NCBI RefSeq assembly: GCF_018332715.1
Contig: NZ_BOQP01000006.1
Coordinates: 352,423 to 416,422 of the forward strand
Source: Winogradskya consettensis
Lineage (GTDB): Bacteria > Actinomycetota > Actinomycetes > Mycobacteriales > Micromonosporaceae
Direction: 5' to 3'
Length of the DNA stretch: 64,000 nt
A program made the position numbers and the translations under genes. This document shows positions 33,335 through 42,114 of the stretch, piece after piece. Position 1 is the stretch's first letter. The number at the start of each line of letters is the position of its first letter. The notes beneath the pieces are model-generated. The model was not told the origin of the DNA. It ran no database searches and saw only the letters and a program-made list of their open reading frames with translations.

Positions 33335-35284
33335 GTGGACGCTGAGCTGACAGCGCTGGCCGAGGCGCACGGGGTGGCCACCTGGTACGAGGACTGGCAC
33401 CGCGAGCGCAAGGACGTCTCGGCGGAGTCGGTGATCGGCGTGCTGGGGCTGCTCGGCGTCGACGCGGGCACGCCGGCCTCGGTCGAGCGGGAGCTGGCCA
33501 CCATTCGCACCGCCCGTGAGCAGCGCAGACTTCCCGGCACGATCGTCGCGCGGCTCGGTGAGGCCCAGCCGCTGGCCGCGCCCGGTGTCGTGGTGCTGGA
33601 GGACGGCACCGAACGCGAGGTCACCGGCATCCCGGCCGACCTGCCGCTGGGCTGGCACGAGCTGCGCTCCGGCGAGCAGGTCGTGACGCTGATCGTCGTG
33701 CCCACCGAGCTTCCGGAGCCGCCCGAGACATGGGGCTGGATGCTGCAGCTCTACGCGCTGCACTCCGCGGCGTCGTGGGGCATGGGCGATCTCGGTGACC
33801 TGCGCACCTTCGTCGAGCACAGCCAGGGTGCCGGGCTGGTCCTGCTCAACCCGCTGCACGCGATCACGCCCACGCTGCCGGTGCCGTCGTCGCCGTACTC
33901 CCCGTCGAGCCGGCGCTTCTCGAACCCGCTCTATCTGCGGGTTGCCGACACCGACGCGTACCGCCGGGCGGATCCGCCGCTGAAAGAGCAGGTGGACGCG
34001 CTCAAGCCGGGGCCCGCACCGGACGGCCTGATCGACTACAGCGCGGTCTGGCAGGCCAAACGGGCCGCCCTGGAGCTGCTCTGGCCGCTAGCCGGCGAGA
34101 TCGACCTGGACGCCGATCCGGGGCTCACGGATTTCGCGACGTTCTGCGTGCTGGCCGAGAAGCACGGCGCCAACTGGCTCGAGTGGCCGTCCGAGGTGCG
34201 CCGGCCCGACACCGCCGCGGTCGCGGAAGCCCGTAAGAGTGACCGGGTCGCCTTCCACGTCTGGCTGCAGCAGCTGCTCAACCAGCAGCTCGACGCCGCC
34301 AACGAGGTCGCCCGGGAGCACGGCATGCCCGTCGGCGTGGTGCACGACCTGGCCGTCGGCATCGATCCGAGCGGCGCCGACGGCTGGCTGCTGCAGGACG
34401 TGCTCGCCTCGGGCGTGCACGTGGGTGCGCCGCCGGACGCGTTCAACCAGCTCGGCCAGGACTGGGGGCTCGCCGCTTGGCGCCCCGACCAGCTGATCGA
34501 GACCGGGTACGCCGCCTACCGCGACATGCTGCGCCGCATCTTCCGGCACGCGGGAGGGCTGCGGGTCGACCACATCGCCGGGCTCTGGCGGCTGTGGTGG
34601 GTTCCGCCGGGCATGGGCGCGGCCGAGGGGACGTACGTCTACTACGACCCGGACGCGATGCTCGGCATCCTCGCTCTGGAAGCGCACCGGGCCGGCGCGG
34701 TGGTGATCGGCGAGGACCTCGGGACCGTGCAGCCCGTGGTGACCGAGACCCTCGAGCGGATGAACATGCTCGGCTCGGCGGTGCTCTGGTTCACCCGCGA
34801 TTACCAGGACGACCCCGACGAGGGCTACCTGCCGGCGTCGCGATACCCCCGCAACGCCCTCGCCACGATCTCCACGCACGACCTGCCGACGGCCGCCGGA
34901 TTCCTGGTCGGCGAGCAGGTCCGGATCCGCGCCGAGCTGGGTCAGCTCGCCGGGCCGGTGGAGAACGAACGGGCGTACGCCGACAAGGACCGGGCCCAGC
35001 TGCTCGCCCGGCTGACCGACGAGGGTCTCATCACCGCGGCGAGCACCCCCGACGAGATCGTCCTGGCGATGCACGCGTTCCTGGCGCGTACGCCGTCCCG
35101 CCTGATCACGGCGTCGCTCTACGACGTGCTCGGCGAGCTCGACCAGCCCAACCTGCCCGGCACCACCGACCAGTACCCCAACTGGCGGATGCCGCTCGAG
35201 CAGGGCCTGGAGGAAATTGTGGTGGACCCGCGGTTCGTGCGGGCCGCCGAGGTACTCAGCGCGAGGAAAGGTGCGACACGATGA
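33335..35284 (+). CDS. malQ: 4-alpha-glucanotransferase (amylomaltase)
   Basis: A 649-aa GH77 enzyme that transfers maltodextrin segments; GTG 33335 follows AAGGGGGCGGAG. The actinobacterial N-terminal extension (about 1-130) precedes the barrel. Catalytic motifs: GLRVDHIAGLWRLWW (nucleophile Asp), GEDLGTVQP (acid/base Glu) and STHDLPTAAGF (Asp). The enzyme acts in cytoplasmic glycogen and maltose metabolism. Its stop overlaps the next start as ATGA. Confidence 0.94.
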   Translation: MDAELTALAEAHGVATWYEDWHRERKDVSAESVIGVLGLLGVDAGTPASVERELATIRTAREQRRLPGTIVARLGEAQPLAAPGVVVLEDGTEREVTGIPADLPLGWHELRSGEQVVTLIVVPTELPEPPETWGWMLQLYALHSAASWGMGDLGDLRTFVEHSQGAGLVLLNPLHAITPTLPVPSSPYSPSSRRFSNPLYLRVADTDAYRRADPPLKEQVDALKPGPAPDGLIDYSAVWQAKRAALELLWPLAGEIDLDADPGLTDFATFCVLAEKHGANWLEWPSEVRRPDTAAVAEARKSDRVAFHVWLQQLLNQQLDAANEVAREHGMPVGVVHDLAVGIDPSGADGWLLQDVLASGVHVGAPPDAFNQLGQDWGLAAWRPDQLIETGYAAYRDMLRRIFRHAGGLRVDHIAGLWRLWWVPPGMGAAEGTYVYYDPDAMLGILALEAHRAGAVVIGEDLGTVQPVVTETLERMNMLGSAVLWFTRDYQDDPDEGYLPASRYPRNALATISTHDLPTAAGFLVGEQVRIRAELGQLAGPVENERAYADKDRAQLLARLTDEGLITAASTPDEIVLAMHAFLARTPSRLITASLYDVLGELDQPNLPGTTDQYPNWRMPLEQGLEEIVVDPRFVRAAEVLSARKGATR

Positions 35285-35460
35285 GCTTCCTGGACAAGGC
35301 GAAGGACTTCGTCGACAAGCATGACAAGCAGGTCGACCAGGCCCTCGAGAAGGTCGGCGACGAGGTCGACAAGCGCACCGGCCACAAGTACTCGAGCCAG
35401 GTCGACCGCGGGGTGGACGAGGCCCAGAAACGTACGGGCGACGGCGACACCCGCGTGTAG
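35281..35460 (+). CDS. MT0933/Rv0909-type antitoxin-like protein
   Basis: A 59-aa very charged helical protein (MSFLDKAKDFVDKHDKQVDQ onward, ending AQKRTGDGDTRV). It matches the actinobacterial antitoxin MT0933 family (PF14013). Its ATG overlaps the malQ stop. No toxin partner is adjacent, so it may be an orphan or act in another role such as stress protection. Confidence 0.75.
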   Translation: MSFLDKAKDFVDKHDKQVDQALEKVGDEVDKRTGHKYSSQVDRGVDEAQKRTGDGDTRV

Positions 35461-35490
35461 TCAACCCTCTTGCAGGTCTGCCGCCCCTGG

Positions 35491-35877
35491 TCAGACAGCC
35501 AGCGGTTCCGGCCCCGGTTCGTCGTCCATCGCGAAGAGCATCGGATGGACGGCGAGCCGGGTGTCGCGTTCCCGGCAGCGCGCCGGCGGCAGCAGCGACG
35601 AGCTGTGCCCCGGGTGCTCGGCGCAGTGCCGCATCGCGCGGTTGATCGCATCCGGGTGATGACGCCCGCCACCGTATTCGCCGCAGCCGGAGCAGTCCCA
35701 GCGCCAGTAGCCGGGGCCGTCCTCGGACTCGAAGCGGCGGATCTTCAACGGCGGACCGGACCGATGCTGCGCGGCCGCCAGGATCGCCGGCATCTCCCCG
35801 GCCGACGGCGGATCCACCGGTCGCCTCGGCGCCGTACCGATGATCTCGGCCAGCGCACTGATTCCCGTACCTGACAC
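35491..35877 (-). CDS. Hypothetical protein with a putative zinc-binding cluster
   Basis: A 128-aa protein; GTG 35877 follows GGGGGTGGAGCG, so the longer frame is not needed. The central part reads WRWDCSGCGEYGGGRHH and later AMRHCAEH, a CxxC...H...C..H pattern that could hold zinc. The C-terminal tail is acidic. No family recognised. Divergent from the MEDS gene. Confidence 0.6.
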   Translation of the reverse strand: MSGTGISALAEIIGTAPRRPVDPPSAGEMPAILAAAQHRSGPPLKIRRFESEDGPGYWRWDCSGCGEYGGGRHHPDAINRAMRHCAEHPGHSSSLLPPARCRERDTRLAVHPMLFAMDDEPGPEPLAV

Positions 35878-36058
35878 CGCTCCACCCCCGCGTTCCTTGA
35901 TCCGGACCAGTGTGGACCGACGAGCAGGCCCCTGACCGGCACTTTCGCGGATCCGGGCGCACTGTTCACCCGCAGTGATGCACCCCATACGCATCGTTTC
36001 CACGCTGCGGCCGGAGCGGTGTTACCGTGGTCGATCGGCGGTGCTCGGAGGTGGCTCG

Positions 36059-37012
36059 GTGGCGTTTTCCCACTCGGCGTTCCTCTATGACAGCGATTCC
36101 GCGTACGCGTCGACTCTGACCCGGTTTGTGCGAGAAGCCCTCGCCGATGACGAGGCCGTGGCGGTGGCAGCGGCGCCCGACCGCATCGGGTTGCTCCGCG
36201 AGGCCCTCGACGACGATGCCGAGGCGGTGCGCTTCCTGCCCGCAGACGAGTGGTACGTCCGTCCGGTGCGGACCATCGCGGGCTGGGCGCACATTCTGAA
36301 GGCTGCCGCGGCGAGCGGCCGTTCCTACACCCGCATGATCGGCCAGATTCCGTACGGTGGGGAGCCCTCGACCTGGGTCCGCTTCGAAGCGGCCCTGAAC
36401 CGTTCCCTGGCCGGTTCCGACGCCCACCTGCTCTGCCCCTACGACCGGCGCACCCTGCCGGCCGAGCTGGTCGCCGCAGCCGGGCGCACGCATCCCCGGG
36501 TCCACGACGGCATCTGGCTCGACAGCGCCGGATATCAGCCGCCTGAAAATCTGCTCGCCGAGCTGCCGGAGCCGCCGTGGCCCGTGGCGGGCGAGCCGGC
36601 CCTGACGATGCCGATCGTGGACAGCGTCGCCGAGCTGCGCGCGGAGATCCGTGGCCGGGCAGGCGCGGAGAGCTGGCTCCCGCCCGACCGGGTGGAGAGC
36701 CTGATGCTGGCGCTCAGCGAGCTGGCCACCAACGGCATCCGGCACGGCGGGATCCACCGCGAGCTGCGCATCTGGGTGACGAGCGAGGCGGTGATCGGCG
36801 AGGTGACCGATGACGGTGCGGCACCGCTCGCGCCACTCGCCGGCTATCTGCCTCCGGCCCCGGGAGTGGCGGGCGGCATGGGCCTGTGGCTCGTGCACCA
36901 GCTGTGCGACTCGATGGCGATCCACCGCAGCGACGGGATCACCCGGGCCCGGTTCGCGTTGCGCCGCAGCGGGGTCAGCGCGGCTTCACCAGTCCCAGCG
37001 ACGTCGGTGTGA
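36059..37012 (+). CDS. MEDS-domain sensor fused to anti-sigma-type ATPase
   Basis: A 317-aa regulator; GTG 36059 has GGAGG 7 bp upstream. Residues about 1-180 match the MEDS (methanogen/methylotroph DcmR sensory) domain: HSAFLYDSDSAYASTLTRFV, DEWYVRPVRTIAGW and LLCPYDRRTLP. About 195-305 is an RsbW-like HATPase (LMLALSELATNGIRHGG N-box, DDGAAP, GGMGLWLVHQLCD). Such fusions are sensory switches for general stress sigma factors in actinobacteria. It overlaps the convergent DUF1501 end by 38 bp. Confidence 0.85.
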   Translation: MAFSHSAFLYDSDSAYASTLTRFVREALADDEAVAVAAAPDRIGLLREALDDDAEAVRFLPADEWYVRPVRTIAGWAHILKAAAASGRSYTRMIGQIPYGGEPSTWVRFEAALNRSLAGSDAHLLCPYDRRTLPAELVAAAGRTHPRVHDGIWLDSAGYQPPENLLAELPEPPWPVAGEPALTMPIVDSVAELRAEIRGRAGAESWLPPDRVESLMLALSELATNGIRHGGIHRELRIWVTSEAVIGEVTDDGAAPLAPLAGYLPPAPGVAGGMGLWLVHQLCDSMAIHRSDGITRARFALRRSGVSAASPVPATSV

Positions 37013-38222
37013 CCCCCGGGAAGATCCCGGCGAGGTCGCCGACGCCGCAGCGGGCACGCACGATCTCGCCGATCACCCCGCGATAGTCGGTCGTCACCGC
37101 GAGGTCCCCGTCGATCAGCGCGCTGTCGGCGAGGCCGGGCCAGCGGCCGTACACCTTGCCGCCGTTGACCCCGCCGCCGAGCAACAGCATCGCGTTGCCG
37201 TAGCCGTGGTCGAGCCCGCCGGAGCCGTTCTGCGCAACCCGGCGGCCGAACTCGCTGGTCGTGACGAGGGTGACCCGGCCGAGCCCGGCGGGTCCGAGGT
37301 CGGTGGCGAAGGCCGCCAGCGCGGCGGCGAGATCCTTCAGGCGGTCGTACATCTTCATGCCCGCCACCGGCGCGCCGATGTTCTCGTGCATGTCCCAGTC
37401 GCCGGTGTCGACGCAGGCACTCATCAGGCCGACGTTCGCCTTGACCAGGCGGGCCACGTCACGCAGCGCCTTGCCGAGCGTGGTGTCCGGGTAGACGGCC
37501 CCGTTCGCCGGTGTGTACCCGGCGGCCTTGAGCGTCCTCGTGGTGGCGAGCGCGGACGTCGTCATCGCCGTGGTCTGCGCCAGCGCCGCCGGAGCCCCCG
37601 CGTAGAGCGCCGACATGGTCGCGGCGATCGGGCGGCTCTTGTCCTCGCCGGAGAGCTGGAACTCGTCGACCGAGGTCAGGGACAGGTCCGGCGCCGGGCC
37701 GGCGAGCACCCGGGAGGGCATCGCCGTGCCGACCGCGACGGCGTCGAACGCGGTTTTCGCGCCGAGGCCGCCCATCATCCGGTCCAGCCAGCCGGTGCGG
37801 ACGCTCGTACCCGGTGCGGCGCGTTCCAGCTCCTCCATCGCGGAGAAGTGCGAGCGGTTCGGCACGGGCTGCCCGGCGGCCTGGATCGCCCCGAACGTGC
37901 CGGCTTTCCAGAACGGGAGCAGCGGGGCGAGCGCCGGGTTCAGCCCGAAGAACGAGTCACCGCCGATGAGCTTCGACTTCGCGATCGCGATGCCGGGCCG
38001 GGCGGCGTAGTACGCGGCGTCGCCGGCGGGCACCACCGCGGAGAGTCCGTCGAAGCCGCCTCGAAGCGAGAGCAGGACGAACACGTCGCCCGTGTAGCCC
38101 GGGGCGGCGAACGCCAGCTGGGTGGCAAGCTGATCGCCGGCCAGGCCCGCGAAGACGCCGGCGCCCGCGGCCGCGAGCACCTTGCGCCGGCTGACCCCGC
38201 CGCAATCGCAGTTCTCGGTCAT
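36975..38222 (-). CDS. Tat-exported DUF1501 protein
   Basis: A 415-aa protein; ATG 38222, or GTG 38237 which overlaps the DUF1800 stop as GTGA. The N terminus has the twin-arginine signal SRRKVLAAAGAGVFAGLAG. DUF1501 features: LSLRGGFDGLSAVVP, SEFGRRVAQNGSGGLDHG and GLVGGG-like turns, a sulfatase/alkaline phosphatase-like fold. It is always paired with a DUF1800 gene; the pair is proposed to act in envelope or exported sulfatase-like roles but is not characterised. Confidence 0.88.
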   Translation of the reverse strand: MTENCDCGGVSRRKVLAAAGAGVFAGLAGDQLATQLAFAAPGYTGDVFVLLSLRGGFDGLSAVVPAGDAAYYAARPGIAIAKSKLIGGDSFFGLNPALAPLLPFWKAGTFGAIQAAGQPVPNRSHFSAMEELERAAPGTSVRTGWLDRMMGGLGAKTAFDAVAVGTAMPSRVLAGPAPDLSLTSVDEFQLSGEDKSRPIAATMSALYAGAPAALAQTTAMTTSALATTRTLKAAGYTPANGAVYPDTTLGKALRDVARLVKANVGLMSACVDTGDWDMHENIGAPVAGMKMYDRLKDLAAALAAFATDLGPAGLGRVTLVTTSEFGRRVAQNGSGGLDHGYGNAMLLLGGGVNGGKVYGRWPGLADSALIDGDLAVTTDYRGVIGEIVRARCGVGDLAGIFPGVTPTSLGLVKPR

Positions 38223-38233
38223 CACGGTCACGG

Positions 38234-39751
38234 TCACCTCAGGGCGAAGTAGGGGGAGTTGAGCAGGAGGCCGAGCAGGTACGGGAAAGCCCACCCGGCG
38301 GCGTCGTCGGTCGGCTTGAGCGGGCTCGCCGGGGTCTTGCCGTAGAACGCGGCGAGGGCCGTCGCGTGCTCCGGCGCCACCGTGCGGCCGACCAGCCGGG
38401 TAGCGACCGCGTTGATCAGTGCCCCGTAGGTGGCCGGGAGGGTCGGTCCGGCGTACGCCGCGATCAGCGACGCCGGGCGCTGCAGCGAGTTGGGCCACCA
38501 GCCGGCCGCGATGTTGAGGTGGGTGTTCCAGCGCACGACCTGGCCGGACGGCGATGCCCACGCGGTGGCCACGTCCGGGTATCCGTTCGGCGGCGCCCAG
38601 GCCATCGGCGCGTGACCAGCCGACTCGCTGCTCCAGTAGAGCGCCTTGAGCGCGTCGGTCCCGGACTTCTCCGGCCCGAACCCGAGGGTGCGTACGGTGG
38701 CGACGATGTCCTCGAACGGGGTCCGGGTCTTCGCCCCGACGGAGGCGGCGAACTCGGCCGAGGTGAACAGTGCCTTCAGCACCGGGGCAATCGCCGTTTT
38801 GTTATCGAGGTAGACCTTGACCAGCCAGGTCACCAGCGCGGCCGGCGGCTCGTCGGCGACGAACCGGACGCAGAGCTTGGTGACGATCCGTTGCGCGGTC
38901 GACGGGTGCGCGGCCAGGTAGTCGAGCATGGCCAGCGCGGCCGTCTGCCCGCCCGCGGCCGTGGCGTTCGCGTTGCTGAAACCGAGCACCTTGATCGGGC
39001 CGGTCGCGTGGTCGCTGGGCTCGTAGCGGTAGCGCCCGTTGCCCCAGTCGACGGTCATCCCGGTCAGCATCCGGGCCGCGTTCTTCACGTCCGACTCGCT
39101 GTAACCGAGGCCGACGGTGTGGAGTTCCATCAGCTCACGGCCGTAGTTCTCGTTCGGTGCCGTCTTCGTGGAGAACCGGTTGTCCAGGTACGTCAGCATC
39201 GCCGGGTGCCGCGCGCTCGCCTTGAGCATGTCCGCGAACCGGCCGAAGGCGTAGGCGCGGATCACCGTACGGTCGTAGTCCGGGCGGTTGTCCCAGACGT
39301 CGCCGGACATGTTGGTGATGTTGAGGTGGTTGGACCAGAAGTCGACCATCACCTCGAGGAGCTGGCGCTCGCTCCAGACCGCGCGGGCGACCGTGGCGCA
39401 GGACAGCTCGAACATCGCGTCCCAGGCGTAGGGCTTCATCGCGCGGGAGGTCACCTTGGCGTGGACGCCGTCGATGCTGAGCCCGCTGAGGGGTAGCCGC
39501 GAGACCAGGTTGTCGGCCGTCGGGTCCGCGATCGCGGACGGTTTGAGCTGGCGATCCAGCCACGCGGTCGCTCCCAGGCGGCGGATCTCGGCGATGGCAG
39601 CCGGGGTCGGGCCGTAGGTCGCGCGGCGCAGCAGGTGCAGCAGCGGGTCGGCGGGCAGGAAGTCCACAGTCGCTGTCACGTTCCCGATGTCGGCAGGCGG
39701 TCGGATGTCTTTCGGTTTCCCCGGCTGCCGCTCCCGTACGGCAACCGACAT
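38234..39751 (-). CDS. DUF1800 family protein
   Basis: A 505-aa protein from ATG 39751. Family pattern: HLLRRATYGPTPAAIAEIR, MVDFWSNHLNI, NENYGRELMELHTVG and AARMLTGMTVDWG. It is immediately upstream of DUF1501 and probably co-translated. Only 11 bp separate its start from the divergent spermidine-synthase-like gene at 39763, so the two start regions overlap regulatory space. No signal peptide is obvious. Confidence 0.88.
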   Translation of the reverse strand: MSVAVRERQPGKPKDIRPPADIGNVTATVDFLPADPLLHLLRRATYGPTPAAIAEIRRLGATAWLDRQLKPSAIADPTADNLVSRLPLSGLSIDGVHAKVTSRAMKPYAWDAMFELSCATVARAVWSERQLLEVMVDFWSNHLNITNMSGDVWDNRPDYDRTVIRAYAFGRFADMLKASARHPAMLTYLDNRFSTKTAPNENYGRELMELHTVGLGYSESDVKNAARMLTGMTVDWGNGRYRYEPSDHATGPIKVLGFSNANATAAGGQTAALAMLDYLAAHPSTAQRIVTKLCVRFVADEPPAALVTWLVKVYLDNKTAIAPVLKALFTSAEFAASVGAKTRTPFEDIVATVRTLGFGPEKSGTDALKALYWSSESAGHAPMAWAPPNGYPDVATAWASPSGQVVRWNTHLNIAAGWWPNSLQRPASLIAAYAGPTLPATYGALINAVATRLVGRTVAPEHATALAAFYGKTPASPLKPTDDAAGWAFPYLLGLLLNSPYFALR

Positions 39752-39762
39752 ACTCTTCAGCC

Positions 39763-40614
39763 GTGGCACAGCGCAGGCGTGGCGAACGACGGGTCGAAGA
39801 GGTCGCCTCCGGCGTCGCTGAGTTGGTCCCCGACCCGGACCGCACGAGTGGCTGGACGTTGCTGCTGGACGGAGCCCCGCAGTCGCACGTGGACCTGGCC
39901 GACCCAAGGTATCTGGAGTTTGAGTACATTCGTCGCATAGCTGCCGCAATAGACATTATTGCGACACCGGGAACACCCATACGGGTGCTGCATCTCGGCG
40001 GTGGGGCGCTGACTTTGCCCCGCTATGTCGCCGCAACCCGGCCGGGCTCCCCGCAGCGGGTCGTGGAGATCGACGACAAGCTGGTCGACCTGGTCCGCTC
40101 CGCGCTGCCCTGGGACCCCAAGGCCAAGCTCCGGGTACGCGTCGGCGACGCACGCGAGGCCGTCACCGGGATGCGTGACGCCGGTTACGACGTCGTGGTC
40201 GTGGACGTGTTCGCGGGCTCACAGACCCCGGCGCACCTGGCCTCCGCCGAGTTCATGGCCGAGGTCGCCCGGGTGCTGGCCCCGGGCGGCTGGCTGATCG
40301 CCAACGTCGCCGACGGGCCGCCGCTGAACTTCGCCCGGACCCAGGTGGCGACGATCCGGTCGGTGCTGCCCCAGGCGCTCCTGGTCGCCGACGCTGCGGT
40401 GTTGCGCGGGCGGCGTTTCGGCAACCTCGTGGTGCTCGCCGGGCGCACCCCGCCGCCGGTCGAGGAGCTGCGCCGCCGGGCGTCCGGCGACTGGTTCCCG
40501 GGCCGCGTCGAAACCGACCTCGAGCGCTTCGCCGGCGGGCGCCCACCAGCCACGGACGTCGATGCAGTGCCATCGCCCACACCCCCGGAAGGCCTGTTCA
40601 GCAGCCGGTCGTAG
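39763..40614 (+). CDS. Spermidine-synthase-like methyltransferase-fold protein
   Basis: A 283-aa protein from GTG 39763. The Rossmann core has IRVLHLGGGALTLPRYVAA (SAM/dcSAM loop), VVEIDDKLVDLVR, VRVGDAREAV and VVVDVFAGSQTP. The pattern matches the fused or orphan spermidine synthase-like proteins common in actinobacteria; it lacks clear aminopropyl-substrate residues, so the reaction is uncertain. Confidence 0.8.
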   Translation: MAQRRRGERRVEEVASGVAELVPDPDRTSGWTLLLDGAPQSHVDLADPRYLEFEYIRRIAAAIDIIATPGTPIRVLHLGGGALTLPRYVAATRPGSPQRVVEIDDKLVDLVRSALPWDPKAKLRVRVGDAREAVTGMRDAGYDVVVVDVFAGSQTPAHLASAEFMAEVARVLAPGGWLIANVADGPPLNFARTQVATIRSVLPQALLVADAAVLRGRRFGNLVVLAGRTPPPVEELRRRASGDWFPGRVETDLERFAGGRPPATDVDAVPSPTPPEGLFSSRS

Positions 40615-40629
40615 TCGCGATTTACCGGA

Positions 40630-40649
40630 CCGTTGGGTTGTCGCAACGG
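40630..40649 (+). terminator. Hairpin between the SpeE-like gene and the next gene
   Basis: CCGTTG (40630-40635) pairs with CAACGG (40644-40649) over an 8-nt loop, 16 bp after the stop at 40614 and 25 bp before the next start. It may be a weak terminator or an operator. Confidence 0.4.
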
Positions 40650-40673
40650 CCGATTCTCGGATCTAATCGAGGC

Positions 40674-42053
40674 ATGGCCGACGCGAACCCACCGGACGTC
40701 TTCGGGCCACTACCGGACGGAGAACGTTCACTGTGGCACGGGCGATGCGCCGTCGCTGAGTACGCGTTCGACCAGGCGGCCTCGCTGCCGCGGTGGACCC
40801 TGCCGGAGACTACCGAGGTCCTCGTCACGAATCGTCGTATTCGTTACGCCCACACCTCCCGGGAAAACCCGGACGATCTTCGCGTTACGTCGGGTGAGGT
40901 CCTCTGGTACTACCCCGAGCACATTCGGGTACAACCCGGCCCGGTCGTGGACGGCAGGCCCGTCGCGGCCACCCAGCTCCAGCTCGTGTGCGCGGGGGCC
41001 GACGGGTCGTTCCCGGCCCTGGTCTTCGCCGGCGGTGAGCTCGGCGAGGTCAGCCACGCAGACAAGGTCGCCAACGTGATCCGGCACGCGATCGCCCGAT
41101 TCCGGGTCAATCACGCCGGTGATCTCGGTCTCAGCGTCGAGGTGGCCCGGGAGCTGGCAAAGATGCTGGTCGGGCCCGAGTTCGTCAACGCCGAGGGCGG
41201 CGACGGCCAGACGGTGACCTTGATCGGCGCGCTCTCCGTGCCACGCCAGGCCCCGGAGGCGACGCAGACCTTCGCCCCGGACGCCACCCAGCCCGCTCCC
41301 CCGGCGCCCGCTCCACAACCGCCGCCTGCCGTGGTTTCCCCACCGCCGTCCATCAGGCGCTCCGTGCCGGACAGCGCGGCCGGCTACGAGGGTGCGGAGC
41401 GCAGGGCAGCTCGCGCCGCCGACGGGGCGCGCGCTCTGCAGGCCTCGGCGGCCGAGGTCGCGGCGACCGTCTCCCACCCCGACCTGGCCACCCGCGCCGC
41501 GAACATCGCCGCCCGGATCTCCGAGCTGGTCTCCGGGCGCCCCGACCCGGCCGAGCACGCGCCGCATGCGCCGGCCGAGCTCACCGACGGCACCGACAAC
41601 GTCCTGCACGGCACGATCATCAACAGCTCCGGCCAGCCCGTCTCCGCCCCGCCGGTGTACGGCCGGCCGACCTCGGGCCCGCCTGCCTACGACGAGACTC
41701 CCGACTTCACGCGGCTGGCGTACGAGCGGCCCAACTACGACCGGCTGGCCTTCGACGAGCCGGTCACCGGGCCGCCGAGCTACGACAGCCCGGCTCAGTA
41801 CGGCCCGACCAGCTACAGCCCGCCCGACTACGAGACCCCGCTCTACGGCCGCCCGGTCTCCGGCGTGCCCGACTACGACGAGAGCTGGCCGACCTCGGGA
41901 GCACCCGTCGAGGGTGACGAGTCCGGGACGGACCTCACCCCGCGGGCAGAGCGGGTCCGCCGGGCAACCGCGCGCTTCAATGCCAATTCGGCCCGGGGCA
42001 AGGCGTCCGTCAGGCGCCCCGAGCACGAGCCGGACGGCAACCGCACCTACTGA
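40674..42053 (+). CDS. Hypothetical protein with Tyr/Pro-rich repeat tail
   Basis: A 459-aa protein from ATG 40674 with GAGG 5 bp upstream. Residues about 1-165 form a compact mixed domain (RSLWHGRCAVAEYAF, EVLVTNRRIRYAHTS, EVLWYYPEHIRVQPG) resembling a PH-like or YokE fold, conserved in Micromonosporaceae-type genomes but unnamed. A Pro-rich linker (about 205-235) precedes a helical segment (240-300) and a disordered Tyr/Pro tail (about 325-420) with recurring P-x-Y-D motifs. Function unknown. Confidence 0.7.
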   Translation: MADANPPDVFGPLPDGERSLWHGRCAVAEYAFDQAASLPRWTLPETTEVLVTNRRIRYAHTSRENPDDLRVTSGEVLWYYPEHIRVQPGPVVDGRPVAATQLQLVCAGADGSFPALVFAGGELGEVSHADKVANVIRHAIARFRVNHAGDLGLSVEVARELAKMLVGPEFVNAEGGDGQTVTLIGALSVPRQAPEATQTFAPDATQPAPPAPAPQPPPAVVSPPPSIRRSVPDSAAGYEGAERRAARAADGARALQASAAEVAATVSHPDLATRAANIAARISELVSGRPDPAEHAPHAPAELTDGTDNVLHGTIINSSGQPVSAPPVYGRPTSGPPAYDETPDFTRLAYERPNYDRLAFDEPVTGPPSYDSPAQYGPTSYSPPDYETPLYGRPVSGVPDYDESWPTSGAPVEGDESGTDLTPRAERVRRATARFNANSARGKASVRRPEHEPDGNRTY

Positions 42054-42114
42054 CGATCTCCGGCCGTTAAGCTTGGACAAAGCACCCCAAGCGTAATGAT
42101 CGGACATTCCGCAC

